DNA of 64,000 nucleotides. It comes from Phoronis australis (lineage: Eukaryota; Phoronida; Phoronidae). Location of the stretch: NCBI GenBank assembly GCA_002633005.1, contig NMRA01000444.1, forward strand, positions 99,456-163,455, given 5' to 3'. The notes below the pieces were generated by a model, which was not told the origin of the DNA, did not search any database, and saw only the letters and a list, made by a program, of their open reading frames with translations. Below, one piece after another: positions 1 through 11,600 of this stretch. The stretch's first letter is position 1; every line of letters begins with the position of its first letter. Both the position numbers and the translations under genes were made by a program.

Positions 1-205
1 AAAAACTTAAGTTTTCTGAAAAACTTAACATTGTGCTGAAAAACTTAAGTTTTTGGCGAAAAACTTAAGTTTTAAAAACTTAAGTTTCTTTTAAAAACTT
101 AAGTTTTTCGGAAGAACTTAAGTTTTTCCTCTAAAACTTAAGTTATTTTCCAAAAACTTAAGTTTTTTCGCCAAAAACTTAAGTTTTCAGCGAAAAACTT
201 AAGTT
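1..205. repeat. CTTAAG palindrome array
   Basis: Eleven copies of an A-rich/T-rich palindrome centred on CTTAAG (typically AAAAACTTAAGTTTTT) fill about 205 bases. Ten have a perfect CTTAAG core. They are separated by short variable spacers such as GGCG, TTCGG and TCAGCG. Each unit is its own inverted repeat, so both strands read alike. The array is cut by the window start and its full length is unknown. Confidence 0.9.
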
Positions 206-302
206 CATTTTTGTGAGGGTGAGTGAACGCAAACAAAGTGAGGGATGTCACCAGTGAGTAATTGGATATGAACTACCATAGGACGAGAGAGCAGGATACA
301 AT

Positions 303-975
303 TTAAACTTCACAGTTTTCTAACACTAGAAGGTCAGTTTCTGAGGAAACCTGCTTTATCCTGTTATCATGGAGCTGTATTGTTACGTTACCGTCATGCG
401 TCCACGTTTTAGCGATGGCTTTAGATTGTACAAGGCGGCGACAGCGGGCGTAGAGAAGGGACCGTTGTTTCGTGAGATTTTCATTGATGTAGATCGGGGA
501 TGGTAAGTTCAGTTTGCGGAGTAGACTTCTATTGTGAAGGAAAGCAGCTCTGGTATTATATGACACAAACTTACAGATGATGGGGCGATCTTTTCGCGAA
601 TCTCTAGCTCCATGTTTGCGTAGTTTGGGCCCGATTCTTTGGGATCTGCTGATTTGTTGGGGGTTAATTTCAAGACCCAGTTTGCGTCCCAAGTCGATCA
701 CAATGTTGTCANCACAATGTTGTCAGTAGCTCCAGGTTTTTCATTTACAGGCTCATCGACTCCATATATAACTATATTATTGCGACGCCAGTATTGCTCT
801 AGGTTGTCTAGATTTGCTGACAAATTGTTGACTTGCTCATTCAGCCGCTGTATTTCTTTGTCTTTCTGGTTAAGGATGGACTCGTAGTAGGCCTTTATAT
901 CATCCAGGGCAGGCTGGAATAGTTGCTCACGGAGTGTTTTAATAACTTGGGGCTCTACAATGAACCAGCCAACTG
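303..975 (-). pseudogene. LINE ORF1-type protein fragment
   Basis: Read on the minus strand, the frame upstream of about 712 shows a heptad-like stretch (NQKDKEIQRLNEQVNNL) and then RRNNIVIYGV. After the N at 712 the frame shifts and continues as a 132-residue piece containing RPIICKFVSYNTR, INENLTKQR and a WTHDGNVTIQ end. Coiled coil followed by an RNA-binding-like domain with F-NR-L and INE-LT motifs is the usual layout of ORF1-type proteins of invertebrate non-LTR retrotransposons. The product would be an RNA chaperone of the retrotransposition particle. No endonuclease or reverse transcriptase follows downstream, so this is a fragment. The 61430-63041 ORF1 remnant is of the same type but diverged. 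Confidence 0.7.
699..725. other. N-flanked 13-bp duplication (assembly join)
   Basis: The 13-mer CACAATGTTGTCA occurs at 699-711 and again at 713-725 with a single N between. Two overlapping contig ends joined without merging would give this. The extra 14 bases break the ORF1 frame here, so the frameshift may not exist in the organism. Confidence 0.8.
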
Positions 976-2454
976 CACAAATCGCGTGTAAAGTATGACG
1001 TTATCATTGACAAGGCCTTGAGCAGACAGCAGAGACTAGAATTCACATGTGAGAAACAACAATTTCTGGTGCGGCGGTCCCATTTGATCCCCGAAGGTCC
1101 TGTTTTGGGTGAGTCAGTCCGATTTAAGAGGACCGGCGGTCATGTTGTTTCGCACCCGTGACTTAGGCATTTATTTAAAATTTTAGTTCCATATTACTAA
1201 TTAAGTCTTGATTAAAATCGATCATATACAGTCGTGGAACGCCAAAAAATGACTGCACAACTTGCCGAGAAACTAAACACTAATTGTGACCATTTACCAT
1301 TGAGGCATTCGCGGCACGTTACACGGCTTGAATCATATGTTTAGTTTTGTCTATAAACGTTTCAAACAGAATTGGTTGAACGCACGACACTTTTCATTGT
1401 TCAGTCTTTAATCCATTACGTTCGTACCTTTGGAACAAAACTCTACTCTCAACTGAACACAGATAAAGTAACTGACCTAGAGACATAATTAAAAGACACA
1501 CGATATTTCGAAACATATTACTTGTTTCATTCTCAAGTGAAGATAAAATGACGCAGTAATGCCACCACAGAGCATAAGCTGACGACACACACAGTGGGAC
1601 ACGGCAGGTGTGAAATACTGCAAAGAATGACTAATGAAGGGGGGTAACAGGAAAGCCACGCAAACAAGTGTAACGTGCGGCGCGACCCTGTTTGCTGCTC
1701 ATTCAACTTGAAAACAGGCTTCTCAAAAGTAATTAAAAGGGACTCTAATACTGTAAATCGCAGCACATCGTGCTCCACTTAGCGAATTGACGTGTTTTCC
1801 ACAATTTCTTGACACGTGATTTTACGTTCGTGACATTGCAAAAAATAATCTTGGATGGCGCCATTTTGAAGATGCATAGATAACCGACGGGAAAGACTGC
1901 AAACCGTTTGACCAATGTAACAGTGTTTGACGTTTGAACGGACATTCGTTATTCACCTATTTCACGAACGCGGGGCGCTGCTGTCGTGTTGATCGAAAAC
2001 GAGGCGCCTTGACAAACATGGCATCGTCCTGCAAGGTGGTGTGGTCAAAAGACTTGTCAACGTTACCAAAAATCAAGTTGTCTGATGTTGAATCGATCTC
2101 CAAAAAACATACCAATACGCACGGCAACTAGACTTTGACCCTCCTCAGCCATTCCTTAGTAGTTTTCCCTCTTTTGGAAAAGTGTGAAAGTCAGGGATAT
2201 ACCCAGGCTCAGCTCCGAGTCGCCAGCTGGGCGAGTGCCGGAGCCAGAAAATCTACTGGCCCTGCCCGAGGTTCAGTCACCCCGGCGGCCGTTGGCGCCA
2301 GTCACCACAAACTTGCTGCTAATTTAAATAAAAATCATCGTTTCGTGCACACCGTCGCCCTAATAAGCGCCCAGGGGGACGCTTTTTGTAGCCTACGGCG
2401 GTTACTGAAAACCCGGTCTCCGAAACGGGTGAAATCGGAAGCTAGGATTCATCA
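976..2454. other. No recognised gene
   Basis: Only short chance frames are present, none with a recognisable motif or convincing splice borders. The stretch is mixed in composition, with a GC-richer part around 2200-2420. I see no tRNA, tandem repeat or clear transposon end in it. Confidence 0.5.
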
Positions 2455-2657
2455 AATTTACGCGCTGTATGTGTAACCTATGACAGACTGTCTACAAAAC
2501 AGTGGTGCATTGCTATCAAACTCTATTGTTAAATTACAATCTTTTTAAAAAATGTGCTGAAATCCCAGGGCGAAAACTTGCCGGACTGCCTGTGCGTCGC
2601 TGCTTCGCGATCGTCGATAGGACAACTTGAATTCTTGACTATAGTTTCGACTCAAAT
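2455..2657 (+). repeat. 203-bp duplicated block, copy 1
   Basis: This block recurs without visible change at 2846-3048, 391 bases downstream. The first copy ends directly at the N at 2658. Perfect identity plus an adjoining N suggests an unmerged overlap or a haplotype duplication rather than a real tandem repeat. No coding signal is seen in it. Confidence 0.85.
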
Positions 2658-2845
2658 NTCTATACTTCTGCGTCATCAAGTTTAAAGGAAACTCCGCCAA
2701 TATATAAGAAAGAGACTGAAATTCTTTACGTTATAACGGTTATTTGAAGTAGCCATCAGATTTCCACTTCTTGCAAGATTTGGGCCAATCACATGAAGGT
2801 GCTGAAGATGGTGCTCGACTCCAGTACGGTACACTTTTATACCTC

Positions 2846-3048
2846 AATTTACGCGCTGTATGTGTAACCTATGACAGACTGTCTACAAAACAGTGGTGCA
2901 TTGCTATCAAACTCTATTGTTAAATTACAATCTTTTTAAAAAATGTGCTGAAATCCCAGGGCGAAAACTTGCCGGACTGCCTGTGCGTCGCTGCTTCGCG
3001 ATCGTCGATAGGACAACTTGAATTCTTGACTATAGTTTCGACTCAAAT
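2846..3048 (+). repeat. 203-bp duplicated block, copy 2
   Basis: Second copy of the block at 2455-2657, same orientation. The 188 bases between the copies are unique in this window and would be the piece misplaced or duplicated by the assembler. Confidence 0.85.
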
Positions 3049-5289
3049 TACCTGAAATCCTCCTTAAGTTTTCCAAATAGCCTTTCCTATGATTCTTAAG
3101 TTCCTGTGGACTCGGAGTCGGGATTAACCGCAGATTAAGTCAAAATCTGCGCTAGATCGCACTCCGCAACGAACACATATGTTGTTGTCACGTGACGTTT
3201 GTATTGAAGTGAGTCAACAGGTGTGCACCAAGTGAGCGAGCGCGTGCGTGTCATCAGTGTTCATTTGCCAGAGTAGCAGGCCCAATGAGCTGTATATGTA
3301 GTTATATTTATCTCGTTGAGCGGGCCCTCATATTAAATGTAGGCGCTCATATTATATGTAGGCCCTAGTGCGTGCTTCTTGGTCAAGTTTCGATTCGCGG
3401 TTTTTATAATTTTACGTGTACAAAGCAATCTGGATTCCTGTTATGGGAGAAGATCTGTACGGGAAAGATACAATACCAATCCCGTTGACCAGTACGCTGC
3501 GTCTGTTCTGAAGGGCCAGACCATATAGTGTGACACTTTCTTCGCAAGGTCAGCAAATCTTTTGCTTTCTTTTTGAAGCACTGCGGAACCGGTTTCAGTG
3601 AAGTGTACAGCCACGGCTAAATACCGACATAGCGGCGAGGCTCGTGGTCTACTAGAAATTCTGCGCACAATGATTTTTCAGGACTGTCGGGTATTATTGA
3701 TCCATTGAATACATCACTGTAGAATTTTAGAAGTGTGAGGTGAGACATTTTTCGCACAAATATATACACATTCATGGACTGGGCGCTTATTTTAGCGAAG
3801 TCTGAAAACGAGTGGGGACGCTTATAGGGGCATGGGTGCTTATTAGGACGAATGTTATAAAAATAATTTTGGCTAAAATGACATTGTACATATTTTATTT
3901 GCTATGAGCACATGGACCGGTCTTCCACCTTTCTCGCCTTTTCTACGTTTCGGACTAGTCCACAAATTCTTTGTGCACGACCACACACTGTTTTTTTGAC
4001 GAATCGCGTAACGAGTGTAGATAAGTATTTGAACTTTTTCGAGCTTTATTTCAACGATTCAGTGCGTCTTGGAATGAAGACGATCTACAACAAAGAGAAG
4101 GATAGCCTTCACTAAAATGCGAGGAAAATGAACGTAAAATTAATAGGCATTAATCGCTGCAACGTAGTGAAAATGCTGCTAAAACACTTAAATCTTATAT
4201 CTAGCTTATACCTCTAAAAATGTCCATACAATGTCCAGAGAGAGAGAATGCTTTAATTTAGCGAGACTCGTTAGTCATGGAATCCAGCCTCAGCATTCTT
4301 TATAACCGAAAACTTGCTCCCGAAGTACAGCCAAACGTTTCAAATGTGGACATTTCATTCAGAACCTTTTATTTATACTCTATGAACATCATTCTCTTGA
4401 TAAATTTGCCAATTAATTGAAAGAATGTTGCTCATTTTCAATTCGCGGAGAACTCTTTCATACTGATGTTGAACATCGTGCAATTGGTTTCAAACGGTTA
4501 CCTGGGATTCATGTGCCACAGATAGGACATTATACATGTAGTTCTTGGTGGTCTTTCTCTACAATTGTCGTGTAACTCACCTGGAGTATGAGTTACGCCT
4601 GTCCGTTTAGCACTGGCGTTGTAAGGAAATTTCAAATTTTGCTCGAAACATTTGATGGTTGTCGAAAGTTACCGAGCATTATTTTGTTTCATAGACCTAA
4701 ATCGGGACGTCAGGATTAGCATTTGATAATAGGCCAAAACTGTTTACGATTATGCTGAGCTTGTGATGTATCGTGGATAATAAGGAGCGGCACGTAATTT
4801 GAAAATTACCAGAATCGTACGCCCAGGGCTTTGGTCGGTGGGGGTAGCGAGGCTATGACGCCGGGAGCCAACAGACTCGGGGGCCCAAAACAGAAGAGCG
4901 CCAGACACCAAAGAATAAAAAGTGATCATAAGCGCGTAAGCAAGTTTTATTTAGTGTTTTGAACAAAGAAAATGTGGGCGCACCGACCCCCGGGTCGACA
5001 CCAGTTTCGCCCTTACCAATTAGTGGCCATCTCGCCCTCAAAGGTAATTTCTCCACCCGTTTTGCATACCCTGATTGTCACCAAGTTTCGGCGTCACTTC
5101 AACGCTGCGTTGACCTATACTATTAGCGACTGTTGAGACACTAATATCCGGTACACATGCTGGCTAAAATGCTAAAGTTTTCGATGGCACTTTCGCTGGC
5201 AGCAAAATGCTAGTACTGTAGAAGACCACAAGGGTCATTTCAGGTGGCGCTTTGTTGAGAGTTTGAATTACCCCCACATTTGCGTTTTC
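3049..5289. other. No recognised gene
   Basis: About 2.2 kb with no protein motif, RNA gene or repeat structure I can name. The small open frames have no family features. The phrase CTAAAATGCTAA occurs near 5165 and again near 5655, which may be a minor interspersed repeat. Confidence 0.45.
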
Positions 5290-5451
5290 AGTGGCGGATT
5301 TAGAAGGGGGCCAAGGGCGCCATGGCCCCCCTATAGTTCTCCCAGATTACATATTTGGCATTCCGAGGGTGCGAATGTCTGACGGGCAAAATCATGGCTA
5401 GTACTCTGCCCTGCTCCCCTCCCCAACTCAAAGTCCTGGATCTGCCCCTGG
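5290..5451. mobile_element. Foldback MITE, GGCGGATCC-type ends
   Basis: The left end reads AGTGGCGGATTTAGAAG and the right end CCTGGATCTGCCCCTGG, roughly inverted copies of each other, with G-runs and C-runs inside. No coding capacity. It is a diverged member of the family better preserved at 60802-60952 and partly at 26250-26470. The transposase family is unknown. Confidence 0.55.
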
Positions 5452-6324
5452 TTTTCTATAGAACTTTTGTAGCCAGGCTGATTACTTCAGAGAACGCGCA
5501 TACACAGGGGTAAGTCGTCTTTGTTATGTGGTACTAGAGAGTGGACTTGTTTTGTCATCAATTTTCGCGCGAAAACGACTCAGGTGGTGTTTTAACAAAC
5601 TAAAAACTTGAATGTGAAAATTACCCATTCACGGACAGCTCGCCTGCCCGACTAAAATGCTAACACTTTAGCTAGTGCAACCGCTAGCGTTTTCGCCACC
5701 AATGTGAAGCTAGCATAAGTAATAGACAGCACTTTATTTTCTTAGTCATTTTAGTGGGAGAACGCTGCCCCGGCTCGCCCCAACTCCCCGACTTCATGAG
5801 AGGGGGAATTTTCATCGTGCCACGTTTCCCACACTCATGAGTAGGCGTCTCAACGTAAAATTTTGGAAAGAGAAATCAGTTCTTCCAATGCAGGCTCTTT
5901 CTTAAATTTTCCGAAAAATCGCCCATGGGCTTCCTGTTTTGTCATCACTACAAATTACACAAATTCGACATTTTCTCTAAAGGAACTCCCTACAAATTAG
6001 AATTAAAAAAGCTAAAAACTAGATAAGTCATAACAATATCATCGCCGTACCTTGTGAAATCATTAAAAAGTTTTCACATTGCATCTTATCTTAATCTTTC
6101 GTCACACGGTAACAGGAGTGTATTGCATTATGTTTAGAGTAAAAAGTTAACGTGGCAAAAATCTTTGAATTTATCCAAGCATCTGTGTCGGTTTTTAAGT
6201 TTTTGCTTTTCACTTGTTGACTATTGTACACTGTCTCTTGCCGAAGGTGAATAGGAAAAATAACTATTTAAAGATATTCTTTTATAACAGTTACCATAAA
6301 TACAAGTGCACATGTGTATATATA
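5452..6324. other. No recognised gene
   Basis: AT-rich sequence with no supported gene, RNA or tandem repeat. It ends in a TATATA stretch that is the left target site of the transposon starting at 6325. Confidence 0.45.
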
Positions 6325-8007
6325 AGGTGGCCCAAAGATGACATTGCGCGTTTCTTTTTTATTTATTTCGGGATCTCGAGATCCTGAGACAATTTTCCTC
6401 AGTGTGTCGCTGTAAGTAAACAGACTTTTGGCGCGTCGCATTGCAACACCATATGGATCGACAGCAGAAAGAATGATTCACACAGTTTTTCGTTTCACCA
6501 CTAAGCCATTAGTGACACATTTGTGGTGCATGAATCTATAACCATGTTGCTGCCCTGGCATCGATGTTTGTCGGTCTATGGAACCAATCACATCATCGCG
6601 CGAGCCCTAGTCTTGACAACAAGCGCAGCAAGTGCCTAACGCCAATAATGATACCAAAGCGATACCTGAGCATGTGTGCAGTTTCTTTTTGCGACATCCC
6701 TAAGCCGAAAAGATCTCTAACACCTTCATCTCTAATCTAGTTGGAATATTCTTGGTAACAGCAAACTAGTGTTATCACGTGACACCGATTTTATAACAGT
6801 AAGAGGCCTAATTCTATTTTTTTTGTTTTTCAACAGCAAAACTCGTAGCACTAAGCTTTAAGAGGAAAGACTATCTTTAAAATAATACCATTAGTATCAG
6901 ACACGTAAATCTTTTGTGGCATGATAATTCTAAGTTCTGTTCTTTCTTCAGATCATTTTATCTGGACTTTTAAGAGATGGAAGTTCTAGACATAAGCGTT
7001 GTCATTGATGTTTTGTTGCTACGATGCGTCCTGATAGCTCTACTACACACTGTGTGGGTCAAGACTGTAGACGGCCTTGGTTACTTGTCCTGATGATGGT
7101 GTATGAGACATCGAAACATGTTGAAGTTGAAAAATCTCGTTATTTTTATTAATATTGTCAATTACTTTTCTTCGTTGAGACCATAAGCGTTATACCCGGT
7201 TTCATGCCAGATATGATAGCATGTCCTTCTACAAATGTTGAACGTTGAGTCATTTATCTTCTTAAGTAAGTGCAACTGCCATTTGAATTATTTGATAAAG
7301 TGATATGCCCATCACAGTATAATGGCTAAGAAATATGAGGTTTTAATGAATGCGACTGTAAATGTACACTTCCATAAAATTATTCTTGAAGTACAGTATA
7401 AGTAGGAACCGCCACCTTTAATATTACAGTTTTACTCGGGTGGTATTCAGCTACTTTTCAGCAAGGATGCCGCTGAAATATTAGTTTACCCTTAGAACAT
7501 TTATTTCTTGTACAACTCGCCTACACCCCATATTATACGCAGTTGTACAATATACAAATTTACGTGATCTACAACGTTTCTTCTTTTACCAGCTGTCAAC
7601 TGTCACACATATTTTTAAAGTGTCTCCGTCAAATTTTGAAGGCCCCTCGTGGGTTTCTGAGTTGTTATCTTTGTCCAAGTGAGGCCGAACGGTCCAAACC
7701 TCTGGAACTTTTGTTTTTTGTTGCGCCTTTTTTTGCCTTTTTCCTTCACCGCTGGGTCCCCCCTAACTGCCAGGGGCCCCGGGATTTTCGGTCCTCCTGC
7801 CCACCCCCTCTCGACGCCCCTGACTATGTAACGTGTTTTTATCCAAACTACTTCGAGTATTCGTTTTGAAACCACGATTTATTAGTTGATACCGGTGGGC
7901 ATTTGAAAACAATGTTGATAGAATCGAGATACCGAGATAATTAAGTCAGGATCTGAGATCTTGAGACAATTATAAAAGAAACGCGCAATGTCATCTTTGG
8001 GTCACTG
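6325..8007 (-). mobile_element. DNA transposon with integrase-type transposase remnant
   Basis: Inverted ends of about 36 bp bound a 1683-bp element: AGGTGGCCCAAAGATGACAT at left, matched by the reverse complement of ATGTCATCTTTGGGTCACTG at right. Flanks are TATATA at left and TATAGA at right, consistent with a TA-rich target duplication. Just inside the left end is a broken transposase gene on the minus strand. The rest has no coding sign. Ends plus integrase-type transposase are compatible with the IS3EU or Ginger groups; I cannot separate these without comparison. Confidence 0.75.
6410..6715 (-). pseudogene. Integrase-core-type transposase, N-terminal part
   Basis: Minus-strand reading begins with a helix-turn-helix-like stretch (LGMSQKETAHMLRYRFGIII, then GVRHLLRLLSRLGLAR) and continues, after breaks, with HGYRFMHHKCVTNGLVV and SAVDPYGVAMRRAKSL. 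This order matches the DNA-binding N-terminus of eukaryotic transposases with a retroviral-integrase-like DDE core. The catalytic core itself is missing: sequence runs straight into the terminal repeat. At least two in-frame stops (TGA after LGLAR, TGA after KRKTV) make it non-functional. It looks like an internal-deletion derivative. Confidence 0.65.
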
Positions 8008-8072
8008 TATAGATGAGGTGTCTGTGGCAAATTGTGATTTTGTGACATTTATTAGAGACATTTTCAGTCACA

Positions 8073-8078
8073 TTTATT
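8073..8078 (-). terminator. Candidate poly(A) signal of mosaic gene
   Basis: TTTATT on the plus strand, AATAAA on the coding strand, about 340 bases after the stop. A second copy lies at 8048-8053. Both are just outside the transposon that ends at 8007. Confidence 0.4.
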
Positions 8079-8415
8079 TGGATTCTTATTAGACAAGCCA
8101 GTTATGTCCGCTGCGTTTATCCGTTTTTGTTCAATCTGTTCTCGACAAAGTAGACATAGCTTAGTGATTCTCAGTGGCTAACCAACATGTAGAGTCTTCG
8201 TTCAACACTCTCTTATCACCCGTCATCTAGATGGCCCTGTTGTGTTGACCATTTGGCCTTAAACGTCCGTTGTATTTTACCTTAATGGCATTGCAAGTTT
8301 CACCAATTTTCAAATTAATACTTTTTTGTTCTGTTTGCTAACTCCTCCTATGTTCATATTCAGAAGATCTGTTCAATAATCCCACACAAGAGGAGTTCAC
8401 ACGGAACATGAGCTG

Positions 8416-8663
8416 TCAAAGTGCTCCTCTAAGAAATTTCCATCCATCAGAATAGATAATTGTTCCTGTCTCTAGATTGTCAGAAGACAATTCGCAAAGC
8501 ACTCTCCCGTCCGATTTATTTATATTGACCGATACACATCCACTGTAGCCGAGACAGGTACTAATACAGTGAAGTTCCATGGGAACCACAGTCTTTATAA
8601 GTATATTTGAAACAACTCGCGTTCCTTCGGAAGTTACCATGAGCATCCTTGTTGGTGACTGAC
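8416..8663 (-). CDS. Mosaic gene exon 19: C-terminal PAN-like module and stop
   Basis: TTCCGCAG acceptor. Encodes [36 protein letters not shown] and VLCELSSDN, ending GWKFLRGAL then TGA. C-x3-C-x5-C spacing and the later LC-L fit a short PAN module. No hydrophobic tail or GPI-like signal follows, supporting secretion. Confidence 0.85.
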
Positions 8664-11600
8664 CTGCGGAAAACACATGGGAAACTTCGACACATTCATA
8701 CTACGCGTAAGTAATCTGAACGTTGAGCCTCACAAACATTCAAACTAAGACTGAAACAAATCATTACGAAAAAAAATTTATACGACTTCGGATTGGTGTC
8801 CATACGTTTCCGATACTAGTTTTCAAAATTAAGAATTGTGCAGGTGAGTTGCTTTGAAACACATCAATTTAGATTAAAAAACGAACAAAAAACTTTATCA
8901 AATTCTGTATATTTTGAAAAAATAGGGCCAAATTCAACCGATTTGACTTGTGTAGTTTTATCAGACATCTTTATAGATAATGAAACGGAAAGAATGTCTC
9001 GTTGAAAACCTCTTAGGGTTTAACTTTTCAAAAACATCCAAAAGGCAAGACAGTGTGGGCTTTTAGCAGCCTTCTAACAAGTATTTATGGTCCTGTCAGA
9101 TTTTAAAAGAATTAGGACAATTTCATCGCCGCCATTTGTCTTCAAAATGGCCCCTGAGTCGCAAGTTAAATCTTGGCGTAAAGAAATGCATTGTTATTAT
9201 CTTTTTCCGTGAATGACGTTTTTCGTCCTTTCGACAGCCACAGCAAGATTAAGGCCTGCAGAGCTAAATTTCGAGAAGGTTTCATAAACCTGATTCTATT
9301 TCAAAAACAAAGCGCCTGGTCGGATCATGGCTGCACTCACTTTCACATACATCCTGAGATTTCATTGTTGATTGATTACATTGTCACAAGAGCTTCCATA
9401 TTTAAAGAAAAGTTTGCTTTACGACTATGTTGTCCTACTTGCCTGGGCTCACTGTTCCCTTACCTATTTCGCAATTATCGCCGCTGTTGCCTGTGAGACA
9501 TTGACATTCATAGCCGCCATTTTTAAAAATGGCTCTGGCAAAGTTTTTGCATGGATGGAATATTTGTGTTCCATTGCCAGTTGACAGCTGAAATCCATAA
9601 AGCACGGTTTTCACGAGAGAAGATGGCGAAGAAGTTGGATAGTACGTCAGCTCATCATCGATGTTGAACGTTTTGAAAAAATTCATGCCCATTCCGAGAT
9701 CGTCGTAAGTTGAAGACTCCTGAAAAAACTCACAGGTTTACAAACAGATGTCCTGGTTTTGAATATGACAGGACTTACAACAAACAGATAATTTTCTCTT
9801 TTTAAATTACAGTCATTAATATTCCCTAAAGTTATCCACATCGACAGGCACAGGAAGTCAGGACATAACAGATCTCGCGAAGTTGCTTATCCAGCGAGGT
9901 CCTCGCGTTACTGAACGCTACCCTGGAATCGCCGATGCTTATTGGTTTAGGGTTAAGTGAAATGACCACAGAAGCGGAAGCAGTGGTGATTATGTGGACG
10001 CCATCTGTGGAGAACCGGTGACGTGGTTCAAATGTCAAACACTATAGCAATGAACGTAGCTAAGGGCTGCAATCTCAGGAAGAGCCTAATAACTACATAT
10101 GCATAAGAATGTGCTCATGAGTTCCAAATCAGATGTTTTTGCCTTGGCCGGTGCACGCCCGTTACAATTCAGATATCGGACTACATGCACTTGGCATGTA
10201 CATGCCGTGTATAATTTCACGGGCATTATCGATTCTTCAGCCTTTTTCGTTTTCACTTGTCTCTGTTTCAGAGTACAGTTCTTAGCACATTTTTGAAAAA
10301 AAAACACCAAAGAAATACCTTAAAACAACTCTTTGGAGATTCTTCAAGTTTCCAGCTGCCATATTTTTCATTCACGTCGACCACGGTGACATTGCACACG
10401 GTATCGTTAAACACTGGGTCGTTGTATTTAGCTCGCCACGTCCCTGCCACGCCATTTGGTTCCGCAAACAAAAAGGTGACACTGTCGCCTTCCGTTAAAA
10501 CCTGCAACTCACTAAAAAATCGCATGATAGTCACACTTGTATAAGGCATGGCGGCTGGTGACCATTTTATTGTTTCATTTATAGGAGAGTTTCCATGAAT
10601 GAGAGTCCAAGGTCTGTCCTGGTCGGTGAAATCACAAAACAAGGGAAATGTGATGCTATGTTTCGTGAACAGGTATATTCCATTGTTTAACGGCGAAGCT
10701 GTCTTAACATAGTCACGGCAGGTGGCTGGATTATTTATAGTTAAACAAGGGCCGAATGCGTGGGTGTAGCTACTGTCCGAGTTAGGTCCAATATCATTGT
10801 AGATGCTGGATAGTGTCGCAATATGCAAAATACAGTCTTTAACTGATGCAGAATAACTAACAGCCATACACGAAGCGCGTGCACTGCACATATCTTTACA
10901 CTTATCCATGTTTGCCACATCAAAACCAAATGTTTTACTGAAACGATACCCATCCAGCTTGCCTACACCAGCACTGCTCCACGTGCGATTACAAGGAAAA
11001 CAGCGTCTTTCGAAAGTGGTGACTCTAAGTTCAGTCAAGTTATAATACTGACGACCTCGGTAACTTGCAAGGTGCAACACGCATCTTCCTGTTGAAGGCT
11101 CGTGGTATATCTCTTTGCAATAGTCATCGAACTCACATTCTATTTTACACTCTTGTACAGAAATGCGTAGAAGTTTGTAACCAAATCCTGTTACGTTTAC
11201 TGTCGCTTCACTGCTGTCGATCAACATATCAAGGCCTGGGCAGACACGTTTGTAGACTGCCAAAAAACCTCTATGGTTATGAGAAACATCAGTTGTGAAA
11301 TTCACGTGCATTGCGTTTCCTGTCGATACCAGCGGGTCATCGAAAACTCCTGGTCCAGACCCGCACAACCTTGATAAAAGACTCCCGTTTGCATCATTAA
11401 CTTCAACGGAATCTGTACATCCATCAGATCTCAACTGTAACAATCGCCACGTAAAGACATATTACTTTTTATTGTGTGAGTTAAGAACGTGCTCAAATGA
11501 ATAATAAGTGATATTAAACTTAGACGAAGGACTAGGTTGCATGAAACTAAAAACGCATAAGTTAGAATGTTGCACGATATAGAACAAGTTGAGACTGGTT

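Noticed and set aside
303-701. A host gene of 132 residues on minus
   Set aside because: Its motifs match LINE ORF1-type proteins and a related broken copy lies at 61430-63041; there is no host gene structure.
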